64,000 nucleotides of DNA from Struthidea cinerea. Taxonomy: Eukaryota > Chordata > Aves > Passeriformes > Corcoracidae. The translations under genes and the position numbers were made by a program. Below are positions 1 through 13,648 of this stretch, piece by piece. The stretch covers positions 808,079-872,078 of the forward strand of contig VZTI01000583.1 in NCBI GenBank assembly GCA_013397865.1, written 5' to 3'. The notes under the pieces are model-generated. The model had not been told where the DNA came from. It saw only the letters and a program-made list of their open reading frames with translations, and made no database searches. How positions within the stretch are numbered: position 1 is the stretch's first letter; each line of letters starts with the position of its first letter.

Positions 1-2026
1 ACAAGTTCCCAGCAGATAGTGACCTGCAAGGCCTTTGCATCCAGCAACTCATTTCTCCCTTGCCTTTGGGCTGTGTTTTCTCTTCACTCTACATGGGAAA
101 TCTGGAAGTTTCCCAAGGACAGGAGAAATGAGACATGGGTGAATGTCTGCAGGTTGGAGAGTGAATGGTGTCCGAAGAGGGATGTCAGATCACACACTCA
201 TGAGAAAGCTGACTGATCAGCTGATGAAGGCACTGTGGCTTCAGGTCTAAACTAGATTCAGGATTATAATTTTAATAAACCTTTTTTCCTAATGAAGCCA
301 GGCTTCTGGGCAGTGCAAAGGCTAATGGAATACCCCATCATTTTTGGCGTCCAGGAAGGGGATTTGTTGACCTACACAGAGGAAGGATGATTCTATAGGG
401 CAGGCATTTGGTTGGGACGCTTGGGACTCTCTTCAAGTTTTGCCACAAATGCAAAACACTTAGGCCAAGACTTTCAAAAGCAACTGATGAAGGAGGAAGG
501 AAAGTAGCTCAAAATGGTAATGTCCCCACCCATTTAAAATGGAAGCTGGCTTGCTTTGGGGACAGATGACAGAAAGGGTTTGCAAAGAAGCCCAAAGGCA
601 ACAAGGTATTAAGAGACTTTCTAAATAAAGTCTTCACACTTTTGCTAGAGAAGTATGATGGACTGGGATGACAGAAGGCTAGAAACCATCTCAGTGGCCT
701 TTAAAGATAGAAGGTCCTTTGATGAACCTCCGGCAAGGTTTATTTTTTAATACTTTTTATCTGATGCTTGTTTTTCCATAACCACTAAGTAATGACAGGC
801 TGCCAACCCCCTTGCTAGATACCAGGAAATACACATGGTGAAGAAGTCATGACTCAGGATATAATCTCTTTCGCAAACTTGAATGCTGTTTGTGCAAGTG
901 ACTTTTCTGACGCCTAATACAGTGTTGCGCTTACATATCTTAGCATTGACTAAGTATCTCTTCTCTAATGGGTCACCTATTTGTATTCAGCTTAAAGTGT
1001 TTTGAGACCTCTGCTAACCATTTTTGGTTGCTCAATGTCTCTAGTAATTGACTCAAGGAGACACCATTCAGTCGTGTAAGTCTTGTCTCCTTAGCAAGAT
1101 GAGGTAAATATTTATGTATGTATTTGACTGCTTTTAGTCATTAGGATCTGAAAAGAAGTAAGAGATCCACTAAGACCTGCAGGAGGGTAAAGTCAGTGCC
1201 TCAAAAAAGGTCAAACTCAGAGCTCCTGTTACATGTCAGAGCCTGCAAGTATGGTCTGGGTACTCGTATCTGTGGTATGAGCCACTGAAGAAAGGGGGAA
1301 GAAGAAGTCTTAAGAAGAGAGGCCCTTTTTCATCCCTCTGCATTGCCTGTCCTGAAAGCAGTAGTCTGGAGACTGCTGCATGATTTAGAGATTACCTGGA
1401 CAGCCCAGTCTCTGACTCCCTTCCCAAGCAGGAAGCACAGTGGGAAAAGGCACCCTGGATTCACTCTGCAGTGATGGGAGACACACGGGGTTCTTAGTGC
1501 CTCCTCTGACCACAGGTGTGTTTGTATAGGAGGTGCCTTTACATCTGCTGCCTTCTCAACCCTCATTTTGTGTAAAATTCCCTGGTGGGTAGGATACCCT
1601 TTGCTGGGAAGAGGCAGGAGTGAGAAAAGCAAGTAACTATTTTTCAAACTTAATTTGCATAACAGTGTTGGCCTGAATACCCAGGGAGCTTTCAAATGTG
1701 ACTGCAGCAGGGTTTTTGTGGTTGATTTGTTATTTGGTTTTGCTCCTTCTGTTTCTTCCCTCTTGAGCACTTTGTCTTACATGTGTCTGGTTTATCTGCT
1801 CTTCATATTTATACAAAGCACAGATTTACTGGGAAATGGGCTATCATCATGACGCACAGCTTTTAGGTCTTCCCTGTCAGCCTGAGACTGTTATCTCCCC
1901 TGAAAGGGAAAGAGTTCCCCAGGTCATGACATGTCTTTGTCCCCATCAGCACTGCAGCTGCACTGAGCTCTGTATGCTGGTCAGCCCTGAACCATGAGAA
2001 ATACCTCAGGGTCACATGCTCGGGTG
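1..2026. other. Non-coding single-copy DNA, no gene seen
   Basis: No splice-flanked or codon-biased open frame is convincing here. The longest frame is a 146-codon minus-strand stretch (1330-1770) with no recognisable domain and no Kozak or promoter context, so I treat it as chance. No transposon tail, microsatellite or RNA gene was recognised. Confidence 0.6.
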
Positions 2027-2071
2027 CTGTGAGCAGATACAACCCCAGTGGTTTCCAGATCAGAGGCCAAA
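2027..2071 (+). repeat. 45-bp dispersed direct repeat, copy 1
   Basis: This 45-bp segment begins CTGTGAGCAGATAC and ends AGATCAGAGGCCAAA. It recurs at 2641-2685 with a single difference at base 15 (A here, G in copy 2). The flanks on both sides are unrelated, so the similarity is confined to the 45 bases. It does not match any transposon end I recognise. A local templated insertion or small duplication is the simplest explanation. Confidence 0.9.
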
Positions 2072-2224
2072 TAAGTAAGTCCTCAAGCCCATGCATCTGC
2101 TTATAGCTTCTGTAAGTAAGCAACTGATTAAATCCTCTGGAGCACGCCAATGTCTGTGCAGAACTATTTTGCTAAAGGAGGAGAGAGCTGGGAGGGGAAG
2201 GCATTCTCTGAATCTTTGGGGAAA

Positions 2225-2440
2225 GAGAATATGTTTTAAATAAAGCTACATGCCGTTAATTAACTTAGCATAATCGCCCTGTAATTACACCAATAATCAT
2301 TTATCTTGGGCTCAGACCAAAAACCCTAATGGGGAAAATCCATCATATCCAATTTTTGTCCAGATGCTTAATTCCTCCACTAAACTAATCCTAACGGTTC
2401 TGTCAGCTTCATTATGGTGCCATTAGAGATAGAAACTAGA
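2225..2440. promoter_or_regulatory. Candidate enhancer: dense homeodomain-type ATTA motifs
   Basis: An AT-rich, non-repetitive block carries about nine TAAT/ATTA cores in roughly 200 bp. They include the palindrome GTTAATTAAC near 2255, GTAATTACACC at 2281, AATAATCATT near 2292, CTTAATTCC near 2368, CTAATCC near 2385 (bicoid/OTX-like), CATTATG near 2410 and CATTAG near 2420. Vertebrate developmental enhancers often look like this. There is no coding frame and no transposon similarity. The assignment is by appearance only; sequence conservation was not tested. Confidence 0.3.
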
Positions 2441-5400
2441 AGTGCTCTGAGCATCTGCCTCCTTGCCACGCTTGTCCTAAACCATGGGGAAAAAGGGTGG
2501 AGGGGAGCTGGAAAACTTGGGCTGCCATATTTCTAATGGACATCATGAGTAGTTGAGCAAAAAATTGTTGGCAATATTTTGAAAGGAGATCACAAGTAGG
2601 GGATTAATTGGTCATTCTGGCAGAGTGAGGAAGTCTAGTTCTGTGAGCAGATACAGCCCCAGTGGTTTCCAGATCAGAGGCCAAAGAAGAGTTAACCAAA
2701 GATGTTAACCCCAGGTGAAGGGCTGGCATGAGGCAAACGTTGCTTCTGTCCTTTTAAAGACTTTGCAGAGATTCAAGTCTGGCAGCATGGAAAATGGGAA
2801 TGGAATTAGGCTTCCTGGGAAAACGTCATTTCAGTTGTTGCAAAACTTGGTCTGAAGTGCCATGACTTTAAAGTAGCGCCTTAGGTATGTCTTGCTTTGA
2901 CCACTTTGCCATTACAAGGATGTTATAGAACAGGATAAAAAAAATTGCCTACAGGCTACATGAGGAATGGATAACAACATATTTGGACATTCTTCTATTC
3001 CTCAACTTGAAGCTGCTACAATTACCTATATAAATTTAGAATGGATGTAACTGTTGCAGGCCCTGAATGATTGAATAATTGATTGATCAAACAAATTATT
3101 AACTTAGAGTGAAAGAAGGTCTTGACCAAAGCACATTAACTCTGTGGTTTAAACTGTTAGCCTTAAAGATCTTGTCTTGTTATGTGACCAGAAGATTTTA
3201 TAGAAGACTTCCCAGTCTTGTCAGATGTTCTTTTTAGCCTGCAAAAAATGTAGTGCAAGTCTGGACCAGGTAGGTTGGTCTCTATTTTGCAATGCTCTTT
3301 TTTTAGGAGAGAGGCGCTGCAGAACGAAGTCCTGCTTTGAAGGTGGAGTTCTCATTCCATAGAAGAACTTCAATGCTGGCAGCTTCTGTTTCATTTAGGA
3401 CCTACACCCTGTTGCTTATTATTTCCTGGTAAGCATTGGTAAAGAGGTCATCTACACCGAAGAATGCATTCAGCTCTCTGCAGTTAATTATGGCTCTAAC
3501 AACGAACCAGTCTTCAAGGTCCTGAAATGCATCACTGCTTTCTTGAAAAACAACACCTACTTCACCTTCAAATGCATTCATGCTGTGCTCCTAAAATGAA
3601 TTCTATTCACCTGCTCCCTCATGCCTTGCTTTTATTTTATTTAAAGAAAAGTAATATTTATATTAAGAAATCCCAAACTGAGCAAAGCACTGCTTCTATC
3701 CCCTAAACAGGGTTGCACTGAGATTAAGTTTGTTCTCATCCATGTAAAATCACAGATCTATCTTCCTGAACAGCTTCTTTGTGAAAAAAAATTTGATTTC
3801 CACATTTGGGAAGAGATATATGGTCCCATGTGCTGTCTTTCAAAGTGGTCCCAAAGAACTGTACTGAACCCCAGAACATGAGCCTGTCTTCACCATAGAG
3901 CCAGGGCAATAAGGGGAGAGCTGTGCTCACGTGCCTCTGGAGGCAACACTGCTGAGCACTCTGTGAGCTGAAGAAACACCAGGCATTGCTGTTGGTCCCT
4001 GCAAAGTGTGAATCTAGGGAAGGACAAGCATGTAGGAGGATGGAAAGTCACACTGGGAAGTGATCTAAGGACTGATTGAGCCAGAAGTTGTCTTTGAATT
4101 TTTCTTCCATTGGTTTGTCAACAGAGGTCAGCATTACCTTCCTCTTCATCCCTGCTTTCTCTTCATCAGCCCTTTATGGTAAAAAGGCTGACAAGGCTGG
4201 GAAAACCCTCGAGTTTGGCCAGGCTGTTTTACCTACCAGAGACCTTGCTGCTGTTCTGATTGTTCAGTCCTGGGGTTCCTGTTGTGGGAAGGAGGCAGAC
4301 GGCTCCACAGGCAGGTCAGGTCAGTAGCTGTCACTGCTCAGGACACGTGGAAGAAGCCAAGACAGAAGGATGAAAAATTTACGTGTGAATGTGTTAGTGA
4401 GTATATGGCTTATCATAAGTGACCCCTCTGTCACTTGTTCCAGCTTGTTGGTTGGCTTTGAGCTGCATTTAACTCTGCCACTCCCTGATGCTTAACAAAG
4501 TTTTCCTAGAAATTTTCTGTCCTCTCCAGAAAGGCATGAAGTCCTCTCGCTTTCTTCTCTCCTCAGGCACACGCACAGGACGGAGGTGATCAATGGAGAC
4601 CTTACCGGCTATTTATTTAACAAGGGAAACAAACCTAAACACAAAGAAGGATGGTTAAAAAAAGAATTTTTAAACAAACTCCAAGAACAGCAGCTGATCC
4701 TTCTCTTTTGTAAACAAGGCCTTACTGTAATCTTTTTAACTCTTGCCACAAGCCAGATTTATCTTTGGACATCCTGCCCAGAAATCACTGCACTTTGCAG
4801 CAGAATAAACATTCAAGGGACCCAGCCACATGGACACACACAGAGAAGGAGATAGAGGGACTTGGAGATCAAGAAGGAATTGGAGATCAAGGTAGTGCAA
4901 AAATGTTTAATTATGATGGCAAATAAAAGAGGAAAAAACCCCCAGTGAAATCAAATCCTTGCGTTGATTGTGTGTGGGTGGATAACTCCCTTCCTTCACA
5001 CGCTTCTTATCCACTGGTGCCGCACACAGCCTGCAAGGACTCCAACTCCTGTGCCTCCACGTCATCGACTTAAATCACTGAAATATATACAGAAAAAAAG
5101 CTTTGAGATAAAGCTGGCACAGGGGAAGACATGCAACTTCCCCAGCAGAGCTGTGGCAGTGTGACAAGCACTTGGATCCCATCCAGTGAGCTGAAGCAAC
5201 TGAGACTCAGGCCCGAAGACGAATTGAGCTCTTTGGTCCCTACCGAGACCTGCTGCAATGACTGCAGGAGGGGGAGACCCTCTGCCTGCAGAACATGTGC
5301 ATTGCTGCACACACACAGCCTTGGGGCTGCCCCACTGAGCCACTGAGCACCCCAATGGGACAAGGAAGTACCAAGTACTGTTCCTTTTTATTTTTAAAGT

Positions 5401-8400
5401 GCAGACTTCTGGGCAAATGCCCAGGCATTCAAAGCTGGGTGCAGAAGTAATGAAAATTAAAGTTCGTTTGTGATACTGTAATGCTGGGATCTTCTCTATA
5501 CCACCAGTAGAATGAAGCTCAGGGTTTTTCAAAAGGTTTATATTAGATACTATGATAGCTGTCTTAGTAAATATTGAAACAATGAGCGTTAATACAGAAC
5601 CTGATGCTGGCGAGCAGTTGTATACTGAGAGTTGCACTTGATTGATCTGAAAATACAAAGTATTTCCACATTTTGGCAAATTCTAAAATAATATATTTTG
5701 TCTGTCGTTTCAGGGCAGGTAGGCATGAGACTATAGACCAGCAGTGGTTCAGATACCTGATGGTGTGGAACAGTGGGTATGCAGAGGGCTTCTGTGCTCT
5801 TACATAAGGGGTTCAGGGCTGTACAGGATTGACAGGAAGACAGGTGGCAACATGGGACTGAATAGGAAAGAGACATGGGAATGAAGTACGTTTGCACTGG
5901 GCATAAGTTCTTGCTCTCTCCAGCCTGGCCACAGGCTTGGGCAAAGAGATTCCCAGGGCCAACCATCCACTGCCAGCATGTCATGAATTACTGATAAAAT
6001 TCATTTGCTCTAGCACTTGTGCCTGGTGCCAGCTTCTGGCCAAGAGTGACATCATTTTGTCTGTGATCAACATCAACATCAAAGAAAGGGAAGGGAGGCC
6101 TAGGAAACCCACATAAATCTGAATGAAAGCAAACAAAGATGTGTCATCAGCTCTGGAGATGGCACCGTCAGGAGCAAAGTTTTATTACCACTTGCTTGGG
6201 AGGACCTGTGCAGCTTGTTCATGGCTCCACATGAGTAATGAGGTTGTCCTGCGTCCCTGACAGTGGAAAAAGAATAATTATATTGCAGTGTCACATATTT
6301 CCTCCCTCTTCAGTGGGAGAGCTAAAAAGCAACAGGAAGTTCTCCAGCTCCGAGAACCATATTTTTGTCATTCTTTCATTGGGGAGCTGCTGTTTGTATC
6401 AGAGCTCCCGGATTCGTGACATGCCATCAATGGGGGCTTCCTCTGGTTTTCATTTGCTTCCTTACAGATGCAAAACTTGGGGTGTCTTCACAGGCAAGCT
6501 GGAGGAATGAGTCTGCGGTGGAAAGGATGGTGCCTGTGAAATGGTTTCTTAAAATGGAGTCCAAAGACTCAGGCCGTTATCCTTGGGTGACCTGGCAAGG
6601 ACTGGGCTCCCTCATAGCTGACGAACACGTGACATGATTGTTGTTGGGAAAACTGCAGCTGCGGGATAAAGGCCTGAAACTTTTTACTGGGGTAGATTCT
6701 TTTCTGTTAACATTCTTCTTTGCTTTTAACTCAAAAACCTTCTTAGGATTTTTTTTTTTTTTTCATTTTAAGTCTTCAGTTTGGCTTTATGGTTTCATGC
6801 AACAAACCAGATATATTTTTTAACTCTCCAGATCTCTCCAGTGCCTCCAGAGGATGCATGTTGACTCACAGACATTTTTTTCCTTTTTTAAGTTAATTCT
6901 GCCTTTTTTTTTTTTCAGCACATAAAGCTATAAACAAGCGATGAAGAAATCCATATTTTAAAAATAGATGGAGACGGTCAGGGCGTGTGTTCTGCTACTC
7001 ATGCAGAAAAGAGGAGCATCTGGTTTGAAGAGAAGGCTTCAATGGCTCCAGCAGCAATTTATAGTCATGGAGCTGTCAGCTTGCACCTGCCCTACAGGCA
7101 GTAAAGGAGACAGAGAAAGGGAATTTTTTTTTTTTAAACTCAGAGCTAACCAGTAGAACTCATTCTCGTGGCCCAAAGACTCTTAAAATGGCCAGATTAA
7201 AACCTGTTGTGACTACACTGAGGTACAGCAGCTAATGTGTACTTTTCTGCCATTGCCTTTGACTGATCTTGAAAATGACTGGCTTGTAGGCCAGGAATGT
7301 GACTTACAGGGAATGAGAAAAAGGAATTTGACTGTGGTGCCCCAGTCCCTTTAGCCTCACAAAACATGTCTCAGTTCTGCAGGAGAGAGGATCCAACCTC
7401 TCTCTTTTCCCTTCCAGAACTCCTTCACCTCTCTTCCTCTGCCTGTGCCCATACCTGCGCCCTACACCTGGTGTCTGACCCCAAGACTCAGAGTCTGTGC
7501 CAGCAGGAGACTTCACCCTCCAATACCTTTCACTTGGATAGATTTCCTGCTAGAGAGAAAAAGGAGCCCAAAATGTCAGCCTATAGGAGAAAAACCTTAT
7601 CAGCGCAGCAGGTTTTTCTTTCTGTGGAAAACACAGCTGAATAGCTTTCCACAATGCCACTGGAAGCAATGATGGAACAAAAGGACCAAACTGGCGTCTG
7701 GAGCAGGAGTAAAGTTTTAGTTGGGTTCAGGTTCAGAATCAATACTGAACTTTGCAGGTAAAGTTGTCAAGAATGCAATTCTCATCCTGTCAGAATCCCA
7801 GAGGGGACTTAAATCAAGTATCTTAGATTGATGCAAATGATTGAAAACTCAGATGATATGTAGAATGCAACTTCTGAATTTCTTGACTTCTGAAATATCA
7901 AAGTAACTATGTGGGAATCTTCTATTTTGGGATGGTTTGAACATAATACTACACATTCTATATAGAGACATAAAAAGGCTCAAAAATTCATGTTAGTACT
8001 ATTTAAATGCTTTAGCTTGTAAAAAAAAAGTAGTTCACATAAATTACAAGCTCCATGAAGTGCTCCAATGAAGTCCAAATGAAAGTCTGATTTCAGAATT
8101 ATTTATTCTCTATGAAAACATATTCCAGCAAAGCATGTCTGTTTTGGTAAAATGGCATTTCCTAATGAAAAAATACTCATATTTCTCACTATTTTATCTT
8201 TTCTGCTTGTTGACCTGTTCATTTTTTTCATCTCAAATCACATATTCCTCTTTAAGGGAATTTTTCTTCCCTACAGTCCATTGGAGACAAGTAAGTGGCA
8301 ATTAACTTTCTGTAGTAAAATGTCAAATCTCTTGTAAAGTCTCTTTAATCACATATCTCATGCAAAATGTGACTTGTCAGAAGAGATCTCAAGCAAGAGA

Positions 8401-9571
8401 TATCGCCCATAAAAAAAAATGTAGTCATGTGCCAGGAACACAGAGATAGAGTCCCAAAGGTAAAAAAAGCAGCCAGTGAAAGACTGAGCTAGTTCTGCAG
8501 AAGCTTCGTTTTGCTTTGGCCTGGGAAGTAAAACACCCAATATACCATTTCCTCTCTTAACTAAGAGGAGCAAGGATTAATCAGCCCTTGAAAAAGTAAT
8601 AATTTAAGCAAGTGGAATGCCAGCAATGCTTACTTTCAGGGGAAAGTTTATAATGCTTATATCCTGTCTGCTTTACTTTAATAAAATGTAAAATACTTTC
8701 AAATAAACTATATTTAATGGACTAGAGATGCATATCCTCTGGCACCTTTTTCTCCATGTTCTCATCCTGGTTGCTGTATAATTCCATATTTTTTATGTAG
8801 TGCAATTTCAGTGTTTGCTCTATCCTACTTTGCTGGGATTTTTCTGTGGGCTGGATTTCATGTTCAAATAGGGCAGTAACTTTGCTCCTCTGGAAAGGAG
8901 CAGTGGCGAGATTGAAAAGGTCAATCGGTATCCCACAGGCTTGTTTTGCTGTAGCTATATCTTTTTTCAAAGTTCACATTGTTCTGCATCAGAGAGCACT
9001 AAATCCCACACGCTGGATGCCAACACAAAAGTGACGTGTTCATGGTTATGTTTTTTGTCAAAGATAATAATAGAAAATATAACTGGTTGACCCACAGTAA
9101 CTGACTGGAAGTCACACTTTTGCCCTCAAGATTATTTACAGATCTTATTTATTATGGTTGGGCTCAAAAGATACCAGTGTGCTTTTCTGATAGATCTTGG
9201 GAAGGCCTTGAACAAGACAAGGATCCCACAGCAGTGAAGGGAACTATCCACGAGGGCTGCTTATCACTGGTGACATGACTGTCATGCCAGAAAACCTCTG
9301 GGTAGTCGGGATAGGAAGGGACAAGCCCCAGACTTGGAGGTGCCTTCAATGATGTCAGAGGAAAGGTGCATGAACTGCAGGTTGGAGAAGATACCAGTAA
9401 GTCTATCAGGTGCCATCAGCTGCCCATGTGAATGAAGCCTCTGCAGCTGGCTCTGTTTTATTCCAGAGTCACTTTAGTTTTAAAACCATAGAAACCTGAT
9501 GTCTGTATTCAGCAGTTGGAACCCAAGAGTGGAAATGTTTTGCAATTGGGCAGTGGGGAAAACTTTTTTGG
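2441..9571. other. Non-coding DNA, no gene seen
   Basis: This block holds only unconvincing frames, the largest being 205 codons on the minus strand at 5062-5679. That frame has no domain, uneven composition and overlaps several other open frames on both strands. Homopolymer runs of T occur at 6749-6763 (15 T) and 6904-6915. The second copy of the 45-bp repeat is at 2641-2685. No recognisable transposon was seen. Confidence 0.55.
2641..2685 (+). repeat. 45-bp dispersed direct repeat, copy 2
   Basis: This copy has 44 of 45 bases identical to 2027-2071, in the same orientation, starting 614 bp downstream of the first copy. The bases either side (AGTCTAGTT before, GAAGAGTTAACC after) do not match the flanks of copy 1, so both edges of the duplication are sharp. 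Confidence 0.9.
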
Positions 9572-9594
9572 CTTCTTCTTCTTCTTCTTCTTCT
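9572..9594 (+). repeat. (CTT)n microsatellite
   Basis: Seven to eight uninterrupted CTT units lie in a pyrimidine-rich context. The purine-rich strand is the minus strand. It is simple sequence with no associated gene. Confidence 0.9.
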
Positions 9595-12500
9595 CTTTTG
9601 CACAACTTGGTTAAAATACTGCTCTAAACCACTGGTGACAGCTCATCACTTGAGTACTGAGAAAAGCAGATGGTTCGATGCTCTTGGTAGACACACATTC
9701 CTGACATGCTTGCTCTGTGCCTGCCTCTTTGCGACTTTGTCTCCTGAGCATGTGATGCTCACACAGATCCACAGTTTCTCGATGTGGTGTTGCCTGCAAC
9801 AACAGGCACCCTGAAGGGTCTTTCCCAGAGAATTTGACTCCCTCACAGCACCAGAGGAGATTGGTAGCATGCCCACATTGCTAGAGTATGCTAGCTACTG
9901 ATGACAACAGGATTGAGTTCTTTGCCAGCATCTCCACACTCATCTAATGGGTAACATGCAGGATCCTATATGGGTATGCAGCAAAGCCAAAATATCCTGT
10001 GGGCAAAAAGGATGGTTAGAAAGTCAGACTGTCCTTAAACCCTTTATCCAGTTGTCTGTATTATGGGAAACTCTTTGTATTTAAAAGAAATAGGGAGGTG
10101 AGTATCCCTTTTGGTATCCTGGAAGCCTTATCATCCCTGTAAGGAGAAAAACCAGAACAGCTTTGAAAGGCAGCCGTTGTTTATTTCATTCTCTTCAGAG
10201 AGCTGTTAACTCTCCATGCACAGTGAGGTTAGTCCCTTAGGCTTTCATCTGGCTATTCTGATGAATTAGCAAAGTCACTGGCAGATGCTGGCTGTGGGGT
10301 AAATGCCGAAACTCTTCCTCTGTCCTGACCTCTCCACTGCTGTGCTGTGCTGTGCTCCCCAGGTGCTCTGCACCCTAAGCTGGAGAGCTTTTTTTGCACA
10401 TCGCTCTTCTCAGGTGTGCACCTCTGATATCTGTATCTTATGCTGGGTTTTAATAGAAGTTGTAGATTCGGGTAGAGGGTATACACACCCTGCTTTACAG
10501 TCATCCCAGACCTAAACTATCCAGGGGCTTCTGGAAGAGAATAAGGGAAGAGGGGCCAAAGATACATGTGGATTTGGGTTGTGGGTTTTTTTTCCCTTGT
10601 GACAGCTTGGAGTAGAGGAGGACAGCTGCTTGGTGGATGTCTTCAGCTAAGTGTCTTAGGATGTCCTTGAAGTGGGCTGAGAAAAGGGATAAGGAAAAAG
10701 TTGAAGTCTTGGGAGTCTTTTGCAGAAGTGTAGGAAGTGACTTTTAGTTCATGAAGGGTCACATAATCCATCAGTGAGGAAACGGAGGTAAATTCCACAT
10801 TAGATGATGAAAGAATGATCTGTCAGTGTTCAAAAAGAACATATTGTTAGAAGAGCAAGACAGCAGACAGCAGGTGGGCGTGCCAGCCTCTTATCAAAGA
10901 CATGCCTGTGCTGTGAGCTTTGGGCCTTCATTTTGGTGATTTTTCTAGCATAAAACTGGTATTTTCTCTGTTGAGAGAGATTTAGGCCAGGTAATGTCCA
11001 GTTCAGTTCTTGCCAGCTGTCTGTGCCTCTGCTGCTGCAGATGGGCATGTAGGGTACATGTCTCTTGCCCTTTAGAAATATGTTGCCCAGAGAAGCCAAA
11101 ATATAACTAACAAGAAAAAAATGCTCTGCACAATAAAACAGAATGCCATAAAAGTGTCAGCTCTTCCAAATCTTTCCCTGGTGGGTCACAGCAGAAATAT
11201 CCATCGTTCCTCTGGGGTGTATCTCCTACCATCTGCTTCTCATTCACTTTCCTCCTCATGTCACCCCTCGGAAGGATTCTGGAAAGGAGGGCTTGGCACC
11301 CACTGCCAGGAGATTTGCATCCTTCATTTTAATTTGAAGGGTTCCCTCCTCTGAGGGAAAAGTTGGCATTATCCAGTGACACAAGTTAAAAAAGGAAAAC
11401 AAAAGGATACACCCAGTTCTGCTGCAATTCTCAGACTGATTTCTGAGATGCAGGTGAAAGGCAAGCCAGGAGTTTTCCACTTGGTGGCTAAGAAGAATTT
11501 CCAGGGTGAAGTGGGAAACTTCTGTCTCGGTGGCTCATTTGTTTCAAATCTGGCCTGGTCTGGCCTGGCTCTGTGCTGGAGCTGGGAGAGATTGTAACAC
11601 TTATGCAGGTGACCTGGTTCTTCAAGGCATGGAAGCATGAAGACTATTTCCAGACTCCTAGGTTAGCTCCGGACTTCAGGTTACAACACTCCAAAATCCT
11701 TACTTGTCCCTGTTGGTGGTGCAGTGGCTGCCTCATGCCCATTTGGTTCACCAGCTGCCACATCAGAATGGTACCTGCAAAACCCCTGGGATGGGAAAGG
11801 ATTGGGTGATGTGGCTTTGGCAAACCTGAGCCCCACACTCAGGGGAGGCAAAGCAGGCTTTTAGTGCTGGTGTGTCTCCACCTACCTTTGTCCCAGACTA
11901 GTCTGGGAGATCTTCTCCCTCTCATCACTGACAATACTGTCGGCCTACTGCCCTAGATGCCTCCCCTCCCAGCCCTTCAGCTGATGAGAAGAGGTCAGTC
12001 CAAGAACTCCTACATTTTCACTGCCCCATCCTGTCACTTTTCCTACCCCAGAACAAATGGGCATTATCTTCCAGCTGGATTCTGCCTTTGCAATTTGCCG
12101 TCACATTTCTGGGGGCAAGGCGGAGTGTGTGTATTTGCATGTGTGTGTGAGAGAGAGAGGGAGGCTTGATAAATCCCAGCACTGTCTGTAGTTACACAAG
12201 GTCTTCCTGTGTTGCTGCCCACACAACCTCTGTGATTAGAGAAATGACGACGACGTGCTCACAATGCAGTCAAATGTCATCAGCCTTGCCATGACTCCTG
12301 CACAATTTGTCCGTGCATCTGCAGAAGCACAGCAAGGAAGGGGGATGTAACCACGTGTCTGCAGTCCAGTCCTTGCTGTCTACTGCTGACAAGGCAGAAA
12401 CTTTTAAGGACAACTTTTAGGTGTGGTATTAGTGCCACCTTGGATTGCTGCTTTCTTTGTCTCCCGGGTGCATGAAAGCATTTAGATTTAGGTCAGCATG

Positions 12501-13590
12501 GATCTCAGCAGTCTCTTGTGGAGCGGGGCAGATATCCTCCCCGCAGAGAGCTTCTCCCCATGCATAAGCCAACAGCTTCCAGCAAGAAAATGGGAGGGAA
12601 AGGAGATGCAAAGTCTGCCCAGAGCAAGGAGGAGGGAGCACAAAGGAGGAAAAGGGAGGGAACAGATGCCATCCATGTGCCTTTGCCGGCTCCTCTCTGA
12701 CGTGCTGTGATGAGCCCCCATGGCACATGGTGCACTCCCGTTCTCAAGGGAGCTTGAGAGGGAAGCCAAACTCTCCTACAAATACCCTCCATTCTGGCCT
12801 TCCCAGAAGCTGGAGATTGGTCTCAAACAGATGTCAACAGGCCAGGCTGGCAAAACAGGACCCTCCCTCTGGTGAAGAAGGACTGAGTGTTGCTTTCTGA
12901 TCCCAAAAGTTCTGGGTTTCCTATAACTGCCTTGCAAGGGAATTAACTCTAACATCCAACAAGTGGTTAATTAAGGCCTTGTGCCTCATTACTTGTCTCT
13001 CTGGTGAGCATAAGGGTGTTATGCAGCTGAGTAAGTGCCACTCGTGCACTGAGAAGCCAGGGCAATCTTTAACACATCCAGCAGGAAAGATGTTTTACAG
13101 CTAGCAGGAGATTGTGGCTTCCCCTGCTGCCTGTGAAACAGGCAAGAACCACTTTCTACACCTGCCTCAGAGGCAGGGGAACAGTTTGGGATTCTTCAAG
13201 CACTGCAAATTGCAAGCTGCAGCTCTATCCTGAAGCTTTGCAGTTAGCAAAGGACCTGAAACATTTTGTTCAGCCTTGCTGCAAATAAACCCCCCCCCTT
13301 CCCTCCCCTTCTGGGATTTTCATTTTAGAGCTGGGGAAAAATGCACTGAAGGAAGAGAGAATTCTTGGCAAGATCTGCAACTGGCTGCCAACCAGAATCT
13401 GGGCTGCAGCAAGGCAACCAGTTTGAAACCAGACTGTCCCACACAGAGGACAGCGCTCTACGAATCCGCTGGGATTGCATTCAAATGGCTAGGCAGGATA
13501 GGCTCACCAGATGATGCCGATTAGCATAGCTCAGCATTGCCCCTCTTTGTAAGTGCCAGGAAATCTGTCCTTTATTGTCTACGCAACCAA

Positions 13591-13592
<2 letters not shown>
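9595..13592. other. Non-coding DNA, no gene seen
   Basis: Several overlapping frames of 60-99 codons occur around 12.4-12.8 kb on both strands, in a locally GC-richer patch. They shadow each other and carry no recognisable domain. A short CTGTG run lies near 10337-10355 and a nine-base C run at 13290-13298. No transposon or RNA gene was recognised. Confidence 0.55.
12125..12161 (+). repeat. Imperfect (GT)n(GA)n microsatellite
   Basis: GTGTGTGT, an interruption, then GTGTGTGTGA running into GAGAGAGAG. It is short and imperfect simple sequence. Confidence 0.8.
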
Positions 13593-13637
<45 letters not shown>

Positions 13638-13648
13638 GACACACACAG
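13593..13648 (+). repeat. (AC)n microsatellite
   Basis: Twenty-one uninterrupted AC units (13593-13634) are followed by an interrupted tail, GCAG then ACACACAC. Overlapping open frames through the tract that encode Thr-His or Val-Cys repeats are artefacts of the dinucleotide. The pure length suggests the locus is likely to be length-polymorphic. Confidence 0.97.

Noticed and set aside
5062..5679. 205-codon minus-strand open frame, the longest in the window
   Set aside because: No recognisable domain, overlaps four other open frames on both strands, and has no splice or promoter context. A frame of this size is possible by chance in 64 kb of vertebrate DNA.
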